Positions 20,034 to 28,934 of a DNA stretch of 64,000 nt are shown one piece after another. Within the stretch, counting starts at the first letter, position 1; every line of letters begins with the position of its first letter. A program made the position numbers and the translations under genes. This DNA comes from a bacterium (GTDB lineage: Bacteria > Bacillota > Bacilli > Lactobacillales > Streptococcaceae). The stretch spans positions 372,001 to 436,000 of the forward strand of contig CAJNCP010000001.1 of NCBI GenBank assembly GCA_905221295.1, in the 5' to 3' direction. The notes beneath the pieces are model-generated. The model saw only the letters and a program-made list of their open reading frames with translations, was not told the DNA's origin and did not search any database.

Positions 20034-20963
20034 TTACATAATACAATTTTGAAGGCCTGAAGAACAAGCAAGGCGTCCCTCTTTGTCGATGAGGATGGCT
20101 TCAATCCCATCTATACTTTCGACTTGCCAGAGGATAGAAGCGCTTCGTTCTCCGAAAAGGCGTGTTGTCCAAATCTCACCATCAACGGATTTATCAGAGA
20201 CAATCGTTAGGCTAGCAAGATCGGTTTTGACAGGGAATCCTGTCTCACTATCAAAGATATGGTGATAGTCTTTTCCATCTACTGTCAGGTGGCGTTCATA
20301 GATACCTGAAGTGACAACGGATTTGTTAGAAGCAGGGATAGTTAGGAGATGATTGCCACGAGGATTTCGCGGATCTTGAATCCCAATCTGCCAGGCTTTC
20401 CCTTCTTTGGCTTGGTTATTCCCGATGGTGAGGATATTTCCTCCGAGATTGATCAGGGCAGAGGTGACACCGTGTTCTTTCAAATACTGGGCAACCTTAT
20501 CTGCACTATAGCCTTTAGCTAAGCAACCTAAATCAAGCTTCATTCCTTTCTTCTCTAAAAAGACAGTAGAGCTAGTCGAATCCAACTTGATAAAATGTGG
20601 GTCAACTAGAGGCAAGACAGCTTCGATTTCGTTTAACTCTGGAAGCCGTGCATCTGCAAATCCAATTCGCCAGGTTTGAATCAAGGGACCGATACTGATA
20701 TTGAGATGGCTAGAGGGAGCTAGACTATGCTCTAGTCCAAGAGCAATCAGTTCAAATAGATCAGGATGAACCTTAACAGGCGCGATTCCAGCCTGGTAGT
20801 TGATTTCCATCAGTTCGGATTCTTGACTGTTGGCGTTGAAGCGGTATTCGAGCTCTTTGAGCAAGTCAAAAGCACCTTGAAGCAGGGTTTCTGCCTGCTC
20901 ATCTACTAATGAAATAGTGATAGTTGTTCCCATTAGCCGTTCAGAACGTGAACGAAGAGGCAA
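20034..20963 (-). CDS. apbE: FAD:protein FMN transferase (ApbE family)
   Basis: Covalently attaches FMN to threonine of target flavoproteins, using FAD and Mg. 309 aa with family motifs ERLMGTTITISL at the start, LDLGCLAKGYSADKVAQYL, INLGGNILTIG, and HIFDSETGFPV (His/Asp metal site). The frame is open to an ATG at 20996, but that codon has no ribosome site, whereas AAAGGAG lies 8 nt before a TTG at 20963; the TTG start is therefore proposed. No lipobox, so cytoplasmic. First gene of the flavin reductase operon. Confidence 0.88.
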   Translation of the reverse strand: MPLRSRSERLMGTTITISLVDEQAETLLQGAFDLLKELEYRFNANSQESELMEINYQAGIAPVKVHPDLFELIALGLEHSLAPSSHLNISIGPLIQTWRIGFADARLPELNEIEAVLPLVDPHFIKLDSTSSTVFLEKKGMKLDLGCLAKGYSADKVAQYLKEHGVTSALINLGGNILTIGNNQAKEGKAWQIGIQDPRNPRGNHLLTIPASNKSVVTSGIYERHLTVDGKDYHHIFDSETGFPVKTDLASLTIVSDKSVDGEIWTTRLFGERSASILWQVESIDGIEAILIDKEGRLACSSGLQNCIM

Positions 20964-21054
20964 GCTACCAACTCCTTTCTTCTTACAGGAAATCATTCAA
21001 GATAAGTTAGATTAATAGAAAATTTAACCCCTTACATTTTCTTTCCATGTATCT

Positions 21055-21083
21055 AGCATACCATAAAGTCAGCGTTTTCACAA
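21055..21083 (-). promoter_or_regulatory. Promoter of apbE operon with weak cre-like overlap
   Basis: On the minus strand TTGTGA (21083-21078), 17-bp spacer, TATGCT (21060-21055). A sequence related to the CcpA cre consensus (TGAAAACGCTGACT) overlaps the -35, with three mismatches. Confidence 0.55.
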
Positions 21084-21194
21084 ATAAATTTTAACAAAAG
21101 TCAAGAAATATGCTTAAAAATTGGAAGGAAATGAAACAAACAATATAGTAAAGAATAATTTTTTCTGAAAAAAAGAGAATTCCAAGCAAATACC

Positions 21195-21223
21195 TTGTAA
21201 ACGCTAACAGTAAATGATATACT
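21195..21223 (+). promoter_or_regulatory. nox promoter with CcpA cre site over the -35
   Basis: TTGTAA (21195-21200), 17-bp spacer ending TGA, TATACT (21218-21223). The cre consensus WTGNNARCGNWWWCAW is matched at 15 of 16 positions by 21195-21210, which covers the -35. CcpA binding here should repress nox on preferred sugars. Confidence 0.75.
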
Positions 21224-21260
21224 AGGAGGGTAAATTAAATTTTAAAGGTGGAATTATTCT

Positions 21261-22640
21261 ATGAGTAAAATCGTTGTAGTTGGTGCTAACCACGCTGGTA
21301 CAGCATGTATCAACACTATGTTGGACAACTTTGGACATGAAAATGAAGTCGTTGTATTTGACCAAAACTCAAATATTTCATTCCTTGGTTGTGGAATGGC
21401 TCTTTGGATCGGGGAACAAATCGATGGCCCAGAAGGTCTCTTCTACTCTGATAAAGAAAAATTGGAAGCAAAAGGTGCTAAAGTTTACATGAACTCACCA
21501 GTTCTTTCAATTGACTACGATAACAAAGTTGTGACTGCAGAAGTTGAAGGAAAAGAGCACAAAGAGTCTTATGATAAATTGATCTTTGCTACTGGTTCAA
21601 CTCCAATCTTGCCTCCAATCGAAGGTGTTGAAATCGTTAAGGGCAACCGCGAATTCAAAGCAACTCTTGAAAATGTACAATTTGTTAAATTGTACCAAAA
21701 CGCTGAAGAAGTTATTGAAAAACTTGAAGACAAGAGCAAACACCTTGAGCGCATTGCCGTTGTTGGTGGTGGTTACATCGGTGTTGAGCTTGCTGAAGCT
21801 TTCGAGCGTCTTGGAAAAGAAGTGGTGCTTGTTGATATCGTAGACACTGTCTTGAACGGCTACTATGACAAGGACTTCACTCAAATGATGGCGAAAAACT
21901 TGGAAGACCACAACATCCGCTTGGCACTTGGTCAAACAGTTAAAGCCATCCAAGGTGATGGCAAAGTTGAACGCTTGGTAACAGACAAAGAAACATTTGA
22001 TGTGGACATGGTTGTTCTTGCAGTTGGTTTCCGTCCTAACACAGCTCTTGCTGACGGTAAGATTGAACTCTTCCGCAACGGTGCCTTCCTTGTAGACAAG
22101 AAACAAGAAACTTCAATCCCAGGCGTTTACGCTGTAGGTGACTGTGCGACTGTTTATGACAATGCTCGTAAAGACACTAGCTACATCGCTCTTGCATCTA
22201 ACGCTGTACGTACTGGTATCGTTGGTGCTTATAACGCTTGTGGACATGAACTTGAAGGAATCGGTGTACAAGGATCAAACGGTATTTCAATCTACGGTCT
22301 TCACATGGTTTCAACTGGTTTGACTCTTGAAAAAGCCAAAGCTGCAGGCTATAATGCAACTGAAACTGGATTTAACGATCTTCAAAAACCAGAATTTATC
22401 AAACATGACAACCACGAAGTTGCCATCAAGATTGTCTTTGACAAAGACAGCCGCGAAATCCTTGGTGCACAAATGGTGTCACATGATGCTGCTATCAGTA
22501 TGGGAATCCACATGTTCTCACTTGCTATCCAAGAGCATGTAACCATTGATAAATTGGCATTGACAGACCTATTCTTCTTGCCACATTTCAACAAACCATA
22601 CAATTACATTACAATGGCTGCACTTACAGCTGAAAAATAA
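21261..22640 (+). CDS. nox: H2O-forming NADH oxidase
   Basis: FAD flavoenzyme that reduces O2 to water with NADH, regenerating NAD+ and limiting oxygen toxicity. 459 aa, pyridine nucleotide-disulphide class III. The single redox cysteine that cycles as sulfenic acid is Cys44 (SFLGCGM). FAD/NAD fingerprints are [28 protein letters not shown] and [12 protein letters not shown]; the C-terminal dimerisation domain contains HPHF-like [18 protein letters not shown] precedes the ATG. Monocistronic with a strong terminator. Confidence 0.95.
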   Translation: MSKIVVVGANHAGTACINTMLDNFGHENEVVVFDQNSNISFLGCGMALWIGEQIDGPEGLFYSDKEKLEAKGAKVYMNSPVLSIDYDNKVVTAEVEGKEHKESYDKLIFATGSTPILPPIEGVEIVKGNREFKATLENVQFVKLYQNAEEVIEKLEDKSKHLERIAVVGGGYIGVELAEAFERLGKEVVLVDIVDTVLNGYYDKDFTQMMAKNLEDHNIRLALGQTVKAIQGDGKVERLVTDKETFDVDMVVLAVGFRPNTALADGKIELFRNGAFLVDKKQETSIPGVYAVGDCATVYDNARKDTSYIALASNAVRTGIVGAYNACGHELEGIGVQGSNGISIYGLHMVSTGLTLEKAKAAGYNATETGFNDLQKPEFIKHDNHEVAIKIVFDKDSREILGAQMVSHDAAISMGIHMFSLAIQEHVTIDKLALTDLFFLPHFNKPYNYITMAALTAEK

Positions 22641-22651
22641 TAAAAGCTGAG

Positions 22652-22686
22652 CTATCTGGCCTTAAGTTAAGGTCAGATAGTTTTTT
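22652..22686 (+). terminator. Terminator of nox
   Basis: CTATCTGGCCTTAA paired with TTAAGGTCAGATAG (one G-T) and six T. Confidence 0.9.
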
Positions 22687-22790
22687 ATGTTTTTGTACCC
22701 AGACAGTTGTTGTTTTTCTATCTTGTACTTCATTCTAATCTGGCTTAAAATGAAATGGTAGCTACCAATACAAATGATGAGGATTAAGAA

Positions 22791-23666
22791 ATGACTGAAA
22801 ATCGTTATGAACTAAATAAAAACTTGGCACAGATGCTCAAAGGTGGAGTTATTATGGATGTACAAAATCCTGAACAGGCCCGTATCGCAGAGGCAGCTGG
22901 TGCGGCAGCTGTAATGGCCTTGGAGCGGATTCCGGCTGATATTCGTGCAGCTGGTGGAGTTTCCCGCATGAGTGATCCAAAGATGATTAAGGAAATCCAA
23001 GAAGCGGTGAGCATTCCAGTGATGGCCAAGGTCAGAATCGGGCATTTTGTTGAAGCTCAGATTTTAGAGGCTATTGAGATTGACTATATCGATGAGAGTG
23101 AAGTGCTGTCTCCAGCAGACGATCGTTTCCATGTGGACAAGAAAGAATTCCAAGTTCCTTTTGTCTGTGGAGCTAAGGATTTGGGTGAAGCCTTGCGTCG
23201 TATCGCTGAGGGAGCTTCCATGATTCGGACAAAAGGAGAACCGGGGACAGGTGACATTGTTCAAGCTGTTCGCCATATGCGTATGATGAATCAAGAAATT
23301 CGCCGTATTCAAAATCTACGTGAAGATGAGCTCTATGTGGCTGCCAAAGACTTGCAAGTCCCTGTAGAATTGGTCCAATATGTTCATGAACATGGAAAAT
23401 TGCCAGTTGTAAACTTCGCAGCTGGAGGCGTTGCAACGCCAGCAGATGCTGCGCTGATGATGCAATTGGGGGCAGAGGGCGTCTTTGTCGGTTCAGGTAT
23501 TTTCAAGTCAGGCGACCCAGTTAAACGAGCAAGTGCTATTGTTAAGGCCGTAACCAACTACCAAAATCCTCAAATTCTGGCTCAAATCTCTGAAGACCTA
23601 GGTGAAGCCATGGTTGGTATCAATGAAAATGAAATCCAAATTCTCATGGCTGAGCGAGGAAAATAG
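22791..23666 (+). CDS. pdxS: Pyridoxal 5'-phosphate synthase lyase subunit
   Basis: Condenses ribose 5-phosphate, glyceraldehyde 3-phosphate and ammonia into PLP (DXP-independent route). 291-aa TIM barrel; the imine-forming lysines lie in [10 protein letters not shown] and in [14 protein letters not shown] [11 protein letters not shown]; phosphate sites are [13 protein letters not shown] and GVFVGSGIF. Ammonia comes from PdxT, whose gene begins at the next base. The PdxST pair makes a dodecamer with 12 glutaminase subunits. Preceded by GAGGATTAAGAA. Confidence 0.97.
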   Translation: MTENRYELNKNLAQMLKGGVIMDVQNPEQARIAEAAGAAAVMALERIPADIRAAGGVSRMSDPKMIKEIQEAVSIPVMAKVRIGHFVEAQILEAIEIDYIDESEVLSPADDRFHVDKKEFQVPFVCGAKDLGEALRRIAEGASMIRTKGEPGTGDIVQAVRHMRMMNQEIRRIQNLREDELYVAAKDLQVPVELVQYVHEHGKLPVVNFAAGGVATPADAALMMQLGAEGVFVGSGIFKSGDPVKRASAIVKAVTNYQNPQILAQISEDLGEAMVGINENEIQILMAERGK

Positions 23667-24248
23667 ATGAAAATCGGAATATTAGCCTTGCAAGGTGCCT
23701 TTGCAGAACATGCAAAAGTGCTAGAGAAGTTAGGTGTTGTTAGCGTTGAAATCCGAAATTTAGAGGATTTTCAACAGCATCAGAGTGACCTGTCCGGTTT
23801 GATTTTACCTGGAGGTGAGTCTACAACAATGGGCAAACTCTTGCGTGACCAGAACATGCTGCTTCCAATCCGAGAAGCTATTTTATCTGGACTTCCAGTT
23901 TTTGGTACTTGCGCAGGCTTGATTTTGCTAGCTAAGCAAATCACTTCTCAGGAAGAGAGTCATTTAGGAACTATGGATATAGTGGTTGAGCGTAATGCCT
24001 ATGGCCGCCAACTAGGAAGCTTCTATACAGAGGCAGAATGTAAGGGAGTCGGTCAGATTCCCATGACCTTTATCCGTGGACCGATTATCAGTAGTGTTGG
24101 AGAGGGTGTAGAAATTCTAGCAACAGTTGATGATCAAATCGTTGCTGCGCAAGAAAAAAATATGCTGGTAACTTCTTTTCATCCAGAATTGACAGATGAT
24201 GTTGGCTTGCACCAGTACTTTATCAATATGTGTAAAGAAAAAAGTTGA
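23667..24248 (+). CDS. pdxT: Pyridoxal 5'-phosphate synthase glutaminase subunit
   Basis: Class I glutamine amidotransferase that feeds ammonia to PdxS. 193 aa; nucleophile Cys82 in [11 protein letters not shown], the triad His/Glu in SFHPEL near residue 173, oxyanion region [10 protein letters not shown]. Starts at the base after the pdxS stop, so translation is coupled. The frame closes just before a bidirectional terminator. Confidence 0.96.
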   Translation: MKIGILALQGAFAEHAKVLEKLGVVSVEIRNLEDFQQHQSDLSGLILPGGESTTMGKLLRDQNMLLPIREAILSGLPVFGTCAGLILLAKQITSQEESHLGTMDIVVERNAYGRQLGSFYTEAECKGVGQIPMTFIRGPIISSVGEGVEILATVDDQIVAAQEKNMLVTSFHPELTDDVGLHQYFINMCKEKS

Positions 24249-24269
24249 GAAAAGATTCTCAACTTTTTA
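24238..24269. terminator. Bidirectional terminator between pdxT and the hemolysin III gene
   Basis: AAAGTTGAGAA / TTCTCAACTTT with an A run on the left and a T run on the right, so it can serve both convergent operons. Confidence 0.85.
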
Positions 24270-24914
24270 CATGTAATAAACAATTGCGATATATTGAAGT
24301 GCAGATGCTGCTAGGATAAAGAGATGCCAAATCATGTGGAAATAAGGTTTTTTCTTAGCGTAAAATCCAGCTCCAACTGTATAACAGAGTCCGCCAGTTA
24401 CCATGAGACTCCAGAAAATTGGCGTTGTTTGACTGATAATGGCAGGAATGATAGCCAGAACCAACCAGCCCATAATCAGGTAAAGGGCAAGACTGAATTT
24501 CTCATTGACCTTTTTAGCAAAGATTTTATAGAGGATGCCAAAGATGGTCGTTCCCCACTGAATGGCAATGATCAGATAGCCAAACCAGTTATTCATCAAA
24601 GTCAATACGACTGGCGTGTAAGAGCCTGCGATAGCCACATAAATCATAGAATGATCGATGATTCGCAAGACGTATTTGTGGGTTGAACCATAGGCCATAG
24701 AGTGGTAAATGGTTGACGAGAGGAACATGAGAAAGAGACTGATAACAAAGATTGAAACACCAAAAGATGATAAAAACCCGTGTGCTTCATAACTATAGGT
24801 GGATGAAATAGGGAGCAAGATGAGCATGATAACGGCACCCACAGCATGGGTCACGCTATTAGCAATTTCCTCTCCAAAACTGAGTTTTTTACTGAGTTTT
24901 AGACTGGTATTCAT
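24267..24914 (-). CDS. Hemolysin III family / PAQR membrane protein (YqfA type)
   Basis: 215-aa integral membrane protein with seven predicted helices. PAQR/HlyIII signatures are EEIANSVTHAVGA near the N terminus (His), STIYHSMA with Ser/His and the C-terminal FHMIWHLFILAAS motif (two His). These metal-binding histidines resemble adiponectin-receptor hydrolases; in bacteria the role is in membrane homeostasis, and true haemolysin activity is doubtful. Its ATG overlaps the stop of the DUF1836 gene (ATGA), so the two are translationally coupled. Confidence 0.88.
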   Translation of the reverse strand: MNTSLKLSKKLSFGEEIANSVTHAVGAVIMLILLPISSTYSYEAHGFLSSFGVSIFVISLFLMFLSSTIYHSMAYGSTHKYVLRIIDHSMIYVAIAGSYTPVVLTLMNNWFGYLIIAIQWGTTIFGILYKIFAKKVNEKFSLALYLIMGWLVLAIIPAIISQTTPIFWSLMVTGGLCYTVGAGFYAKKKPYFHMIWHLFILAASALQYIAIVYYM

Positions 24915-25363
24915 TGGATTTCCTCCTCTTCTTTGATAAGGACTAAGTCTAGAGTTTGATGATAGAGTTTAACCGTTTGACAGCTGGTTTGGATAATAGG
25001 ATTTTCTGGATCAATCCCATGGTTCATGTAGTCCACAAAAGCATCGTAGAGCTGGTCTGAGCTCGCTTGAGTTTGTAGAGTATTAAGGGTCTGAGCGATT
25101 TCTTGAATCGAAAAGACAGATTTGAGAGTAGTGATGGCAATTAAACGGGCAATCTGTTTGCGTTGGTATTTTTTCTTGTCTGGCTTTGTCAGGTAACCAT
25201 GTTTGACATAGTTATTGACCATGGATGCTGTTAGACCCTTGTCTTTATCTGGAGAGATAGGGGCACAGACTTGATTGACATAAAGCAAAACCTGATCCAG
25301 ATAGAGGTCAATGTTTGGAATGTCTTCCCATTTTGGGTAGGAAAAGTTAGAATTCATTTCCAA
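24911..25363 (-). CDS. DUF1836 domain protein, probable regulator
   Basis: 150-aa protein of the DUF1836 family, recognised by the segment LTASMVNNYVKHGYLTKPDKKKYQ and IARLIAITTLKSVFSIQEI, which looks like a MerR-type winged helix-turn-helix. Likely a small DNA-binding regulator; no ligand domain can be seen. Its own promoter overlaps a palindrome (25373-25393), suggesting autoregulation. Operon with the hemolysin III gene. Confidence 0.8.
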   Translation of the reverse strand: MEMNSNFSYPKWEDIPNIDLYLDQVLLYVNQVCAPISPDKDKGLTASMVNNYVKHGYLTKPDKKKYQRKQIARLIAITTLKSVFSIQEIAQTLNTLQTQASSDQLYDAFVDYMNHGIDPENPIIQTSCQTVKLYHQTLDLVLIKEEEEIQ

Positions 25364-25372
25364 CTCCTTTTT

Positions 25373-25397
25373 ATCTAGTTTTGATAACTAGATTATA
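25373..25397 (-). promoter_or_regulatory. Promoter and palindromic operator of the DUF1836 operon
   Basis: ATCTAGTT-ttgat-AACTAGAT (25373-25393) overlaps the minus -10 TATAAT (25397-25392); the -35 TTGACT lies at 25420-25415, 17 bp away. A third half-site-like palindrome AACTAGTT occurs at 25467-25474 downstream of the divergent promoter. Probable operator of the DUF1836 protein. Confidence 0.6.
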
Positions 25398-25431
25398 AAA
25401 TAATAAAAAACAAAAGTCAAGTTTCAACTGC

Positions 25432-25460
25432 TTGTAGAAAGTTTTAAATTATGCTATGAT
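25432..25460 (+). promoter_or_regulatory. Promoter of the GNAT-ogt-arsC operon
   Basis: TTGTAG (25432-25437), 17-bp spacer ending TGC, TATGAT (25455-25460); divergent from the DUF1836 promoter, with AACTAGTT just downstream. Confidence 0.65.
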
Positions 25461-25491
25461 GAGAGAAACTAGTTAGAAATGAGGGGAAAAG

Positions 25492-25986
25492 ATGGAGATT
25501 CGTTTAGCTTTTCCAAACGAAGTAGATGCGATTATGCAGGTGATGGAGGATGCCAAAAAGTGCTTAGCTGAGTCTGGTAGTGACCAGTGGCAAAATGGCT
25601 ATCCAAATGCCGACATCATTATCGATGATATCATCTCAGGTCAAGCTTATGTGGCCTTGGAAGAAGGAGAACTGCTAGCTTATGCTGCTGTGACCAAGAG
25701 CCCAGAGGAAGCCTATGAAGCCATTTATGAAGGGAGTTGGCAGGGGGAAGAATCAGAATATTTGGTCTTTCACCGTATCGCTGTGGCAGCAGATGTCCAA
25801 GGACAAGGTGTTGCTCAGACTTTCCTAGAAGGCTTGATTGAAGGTTTTGATTATCTAGATTTTCGTTCAGATACGCATGCAGAAAACAAGACCATGCAGC
25901 ATATTTTTGAAAAGCTAGGCTTCCAACAGGTTGGTAAGGTTCCAGTTGATGGGGAACGTTTGGCCTATCAGAAATTAAAAAAATGA
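25492..25986 (+). CDS. GNAT-family N-acetyltransferase
   Basis: 164-aa GCN5-related acetyltransferase. Motif A for acetyl-CoA is FHRIAVAADVQGQGVAQTFLEG, with Q-x-x-G-x-A, and the C-terminal part has HAENKTMQHIFEKLGF. Substrate not predictable. ATG 25492 follows GAGGGGAAAAG. It overlaps ogt by 4 bp (ATGA), so the two are co-translated. Confidence 0.88.
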   Translation: MEIRLAFPNEVDAIMQVMEDAKKCLAESGSDQWQNGYPNADIIIDDIISGQAYVALEEGELLAYAAVTKSPEEAYEAIYEGSWQGEESEYLVFHRIAVAADVQGQGVAQTFLEGLIEGFDYLDFRSDTHAENKTMQHIFEKLGFQQVGKVPVDGERLAYQKLKK

Positions 25987-26498
25987 AGCAGAATAAGTAC
26001 GCAAAAATGCTCTACCCGTCGCCAATTGGAACCTTATCCTTAGTTGCTGACGGGCAATATCTGTATGGAATTTGGGTACAGGACCAAACTCATTTTGAGA
26101 GGGGATTAGGAGACGAAACGATAGAAGAAGTTGCCAGTCATCCGATATTGGATCAAATTGTTTCTCATTTAGATGTTTACTTTGATGGGCAAGTTCAGGA
26201 TTTGTCAAAACTACCCTTGGCTCCCATTGGAACAGATTTTGAAAAGCGAGTCTGGGCTTACTTACAGGCCATTCCTTATGGTCAAACAGTAACTTACGGA
26301 CAAATAGCTCAAGACTTGCAAGTGGCTTCTGCCCAAGCGATTGGTGGAGCAGTGGGGCGTAATCCTTGGTCCATCCTCGTACCCTGTCATCGTGTGCTTG
26401 GATCAGGCAATCGCTTGACAGGCTATGCATCTGGAGTCGAAAAGAAAGCCTGGCTCTTGCAACATGAAGGTGTAGCATTTCAAGAAAATAAAAAATAG
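25983..26498 (+). CDS. ogt: Methylated-DNA--protein-cysteine methyltransferase
   Basis: Suicide enzyme that removes O6-methyl from guanine. 171 aa with the active-site motif VPCHRVLGS (acceptor Cys), FEKRVWAYLQAIPYGQTVTYG and the helix-turn-helix region QIAQDLQVASAQAIGGAVG with the Arg finger in VGRNPWS. Overlaps the GNAT gene by 4 bp; ArsC/Spx-like gene follows after 12 bp. A long antisense open frame across this gene is a shadow. Confidence 0.93.
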   Translation: MKQNKYAKMLYPSPIGTLSLVADGQYLYGIWVQDQTHFERGLGDETIEEVASHPILDQIVSHLDVYFDGQVQDLSKLPLAPIGTDFEKRVWAYLQAIPYGQTVTYGQIAQDLQVASAQAIGGAVGRNPWSILVPCHRVLGSGNRLTGYASGVEKKAWLLQHEGVAFQENKK

Positions 26499-26510
26499 AA
26501 AGAAAAGAAG

Positions 26511-26867
26511 ATGTTAGAATTTATCGAATACCCAAAATGTTCAACTTGTAAGAAAGCAAAAAATGAATTGGATAAACTTGAACTGGAATACCAAGATGTC
26601 CACATCGTAGAAGAAACACCAAGTGAAGACGTGATTTTGAAGTGGTTGGAAACTTCCGGTTTTGAAGTGAAACAATTTTTCAATACTAGCGGGATCAAAT
26701 ACCGCGAACTGGGCCTAAAAGATAAGATGGGAAGTTTGTCAAAACAAGAAGCAGCCAAGCTTCTAGCGAGTGATGGCATGTTAATGAAACGTCCAATTTT
26801 GGTGGAGAATGGTGCTGTTAAACAAATCGGCTATAGAAAACCCTATGAGAACTTAGGTTTGAGATAG
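26511..26867 (+). CDS. ArsC/Spx family thioredoxin-fold protein (YffB/MgsR-like)
   Basis: 118 aa. N-terminal EYPKCSTCKKAKNEL contains a CxxC motif as in Spx/ArsC-like proteins; TSGIKYRELGLKDKM and RPILVENGAVKQIGYRKPYE are the family signatures. It may be a glutaredoxin-like reductase or an Spx-type transcription factor; the CSTC arrangement fits both. Last gene of the GNAT-ogt operon, 12 bp after ogt. Confidence 0.85.
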   Translation: MLEFIEYPKCSTCKKAKNELDKLELEYQDVHIVEETPSEDVILKWLETSGFEVKQFFNTSGIKYRELGLKDKMGSLSKQEAAKLLASDGMLMKRPILVENGAVKQIGYRKPYENLGLR

Positions 26868-26968
26868 TTTTTATTTATCTCCTTGATAGGTAAAATATAT
26901 AGCCTCCCTGTTTTAAAGTGTGATAAACTAGAAGATAGACAAAGTCTGAGTAGCCCGTAGCAAATAAT

Positions 26969-26996
26969 TTGCTTGCGAGCAGAAGTATGATAGAAT
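26969..26996 (+). promoter_or_regulatory. Promoter of the amino-acid ABC operon
   Basis: TTGCTT (26969-26974), 16-bp spacer ending TGA, TAGAAT (26991-26996). Confidence 0.5.
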
Positions 26997-27023
26997 GAAT
27001 CATTATCAGGAGAGGATGTTTTT

Positions 27024-27824
27024 ATGACTGTTACAACATTTTTAGCATCAGATTGGTACCAAAGTTTGATGCAACTCATTCCGGATGGTAAGCTCTTTAG
27101 TTTGCGTTCGGTCTTTGATGGAATTCCAAGGATTGTCCAACAACTGCCTACAACCTTGATGTTGACACTTGGAGGTGCGATTTTTGGCTTGGTGCTGGCC
27201 TTGGTTTTCGCCATTGTTAAAATCAATCGTGTTAAGATTCTATATCCCTTGCAGGCCTTTTTCGTTAGCTTTTTAAAAGGGACACCGATCCTAGTTCAAC
27301 TTATGTTGACCTACTACGGGATTCCACTTGCTCTGAAAGCACTCAATCAACAATGGGGAACTGGTTTTAATATCAATGCGATTCCAGCGGCACTTTTTGC
27401 GATTGTGGCCTTTGCTTTTAATGAGGCGGCTTATGCAAGTGAAACGATTCGTGCAGCCATCCTTTCTGTTAATCCAGGTGAAATTGAGGCGGCACGCAGT
27501 TTGGGTATGACGCGAGCTCAAGTTTACCGTCGCGTGATTATTCCAAATGCGGCCGTTGTGGCGACTCCAACCTTGATTAATTCCCTTATCGGTTTGACCA
27601 AGGGAACTTCTCTAGCCTTTAGTGCAGGTGTTGTGGAGGTCTTTGCCCAAGCTCAGATTTTAGGTGGAGCTGATTATCGCTATTTTGAGCGCTTCATCTC
27701 CGTTGCCCTTGTTTATTGGGTAGTCAATATCGGAATTGAAAGCCTCGGCCGTTTCATCGAGAGAAAAATGGCTATCTCAGCGCCGGATGCAGTATCTACA
27801 GATGTGAAAGGGGACCTTCGTTAA
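27024..27824 (+). CDS. Amino-acid ABC transporter permease
   Basis: Polar amino-acid (His/Glu/Gln/Arg/cystine type) importer permease, 266 aa, with about five transmembrane helices and the EAA loop EIEAARSLGMTRAQVYRRVIIPNA. FLKGTPILVQLMLTYYG is typical of HisM/GlnP. No solute-binding domain is fused, and none is encoded next to it, so it must use a binding protein from elsewhere. The gene overlaps the ATPase start by 1 bp (TAATG). Confidence 0.92.
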   Translation: MTVTTFLASDWYQSLMQLIPDGKLFSLRSVFDGIPRIVQQLPTTLMLTLGGAIFGLVLALVFAIVKINRVKILYPLQAFFVSFLKGTPILVQLMLTYYGIPLALKALNQQWGTGFNINAIPAALFAIVAFAFNEAAYASETIRAAILSVNPGEIEAARSLGMTRAQVYRRVIIPNAAVVATPTLINSLIGLTKGTSLAFSAGVVEVFAQAQILGGADYRYFERFISVALVYWVVNIGIESLGRFIERKMAISAPDAVSTDVKGDLR

Positions 27825-28567
27825 TGATTAAGATTTCGAATTTAAGCAAATCCTTTTCAGGACAAACTGTCTTGGATCATCTGGACCTGGATATTCAAAA
27901 GGGAGAAGTAGTGGCTTTGATTGGTTCATCTGGAGCTGGGAAATCAACCTTTCTTCGTAGTTTGAACTACCTTGAAACTCCAGATAGTGGAACGATTCAG
28001 ATTGATAATTTTAAAGTTGATTTTTCTCGGATTAGCCAAGAAGAGATTCTAACCCTTCGTCGCAAGTTGTCCATGGTTTTCCAACAGTTTAATTTGTTTG
28101 AACGCCGAACTGCTCTTGACAATGTCAAGGAAGGTTTGGTTGTCGTTAAGAAATTATCGGACGAGGAAGCAACAAAAATCGCTAAGGAAGAGTTGGCCAA
28201 GGTTGGTCTTTCTGACCGTGAAAACCATTATCCTCGCCACTTATCAGGTGGACAAAAGCAACGGGTTGCCCTCGCGCGTGCGCTTGCTATGAAACCAGAT
28301 GTCTTGCTCTTGGACGAACCCACTTCAGCTCTTGATCCAGAATTGGTCGGAGAAGTGGAAAAGTCTATTGCAGATGCCGCTAAGTCAGGTCAGACCATGA
28401 TTTTGGTCAGTCACGATATGTCTTTTGTAGCCCAAGTGGCAGACAAGGTTCTATTCCTAGATAAAGGGAAAATCATCGAGTCTGGTACACCGGATGAAAT
28501 CATCAATCATCCGAAAGAAGAACGGACAAAAGAATTCTTCGCTAGTTACAAACGGACTTATATTTGA
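27824..28567 (+). CDS. Amino-acid ABC transporter ATP-binding protein
   Basis: 247-aa ABC ATPase of the polar amino-acid uptake family. Walker A IGSSGAGKST, Q-loop VFQQFNLF, signature HLSGGQKQRVALARAL, Walker B VLLLDEPTSALDPE, H-loop VSHDM. Starts at the last base of the permease stop codon. Partner of the preceding permease; substrate not predictable. Confidence 0.94.
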   Translation: MIKISNLSKSFSGQTVLDHLDLDIQKGEVVALIGSSGAGKSTFLRSLNYLETPDSGTIQIDNFKVDFSRISQEEILTLRRKLSMVFQQFNLFERRTALDNVKEGLVVVKKLSDEEATKIAKEELAKVGLSDRENHYPRHLSGGQKQRVALARALAMKPDVLLLDEPTSALDPELVGEVEKSIADAAKSGQTMILVSHDMSFVAQVADKVLFLDKGKIIESGTPDEIINHPKEERTKEFFASYKRTYI

Positions 28568-28581
28568 TATAATAGAAAAAG

Positions 28582-28613
28582 GAAAACTCAGTTAGTTGGA
28601 CTAGCTGAGTTTA
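28582..28613 (+). terminator. Hairpin after the ABC operon
   Basis: AAACTCAG / CTGAGTTT stem with internal AGT / ACT pairing; the T-tail is weak, so termination may be partial and the small next gene may be co-transcribed. Confidence 0.5.
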
Positions 28614-28644
28614 CTCTTTAAAAAAGATAGAAACGAGAAAGATC

Positions 28645-28869
28645 ATGCTGCTGCAACTATTTTCTTTATATTTCGAGAGTTTGATCTTAACGACCATTCT
28701 CGTCGTGATTTTTTTAGGGATTTGGATTGGATTGCGAGCTATGTCTGGTGTGGACAAGACAGCCAAGGCGCGACAAGCCCATCTCTATGATATGATTATG
28801 ATTGGAGTTTTGGTCGTTCCGGTGTTATCCTTTGCCGTCATGAGTTTGCTCTTGGTTTTCAAGGCATAA
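28645..28869 (+). CDS. DUF4059-like small membrane protein
   Basis: 74 aa with two transmembrane helices (about 8-30 and 50-72) separated by a charged loop (SGVDKTAKARQAHLYD). It resembles the streptococcal DUF4059 family, of unknown function. Located between an amino-acid transporter and trxB. Weak ribosome site GAGAAAG precedes ATG. Confidence 0.7.
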   Translation: MLLQLFSLYFESLILTTILVVIFLGIWIGLRAMSGVDKTAKARQAHLYDMIMIGVLVVPVLSFAVMSLLLVFKA

Positions 28870-28872
28870 TCC

Positions 28873-28901
28873 TTGCGTGACTAGCAAGAATGGGTTAGAA
28901 T
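28873..28901 (+). promoter_or_regulatory. Promoter of trxB
   Basis: TTGCGT (28873-28878), 17-bp spacer, TAGAAT (28896-28901). Confidence 0.55.
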
Positions 28902-28934
28902 AAAGATAGTTACAACAAGAAAGAAGGAATCGAA

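Noticed and set aside
21597..22106. A 169-codon minus-strand frame inside nox
   Set aside because: Antisense shadow of the FAD/NADH domain of nox; no independent signals.
25975..26478. A 167-codon minus-strand open frame across ogt
   Set aside because: It is antisense to a convincing ogt gene with an intact active site, and has no recognisable protein signature or ribosome site.
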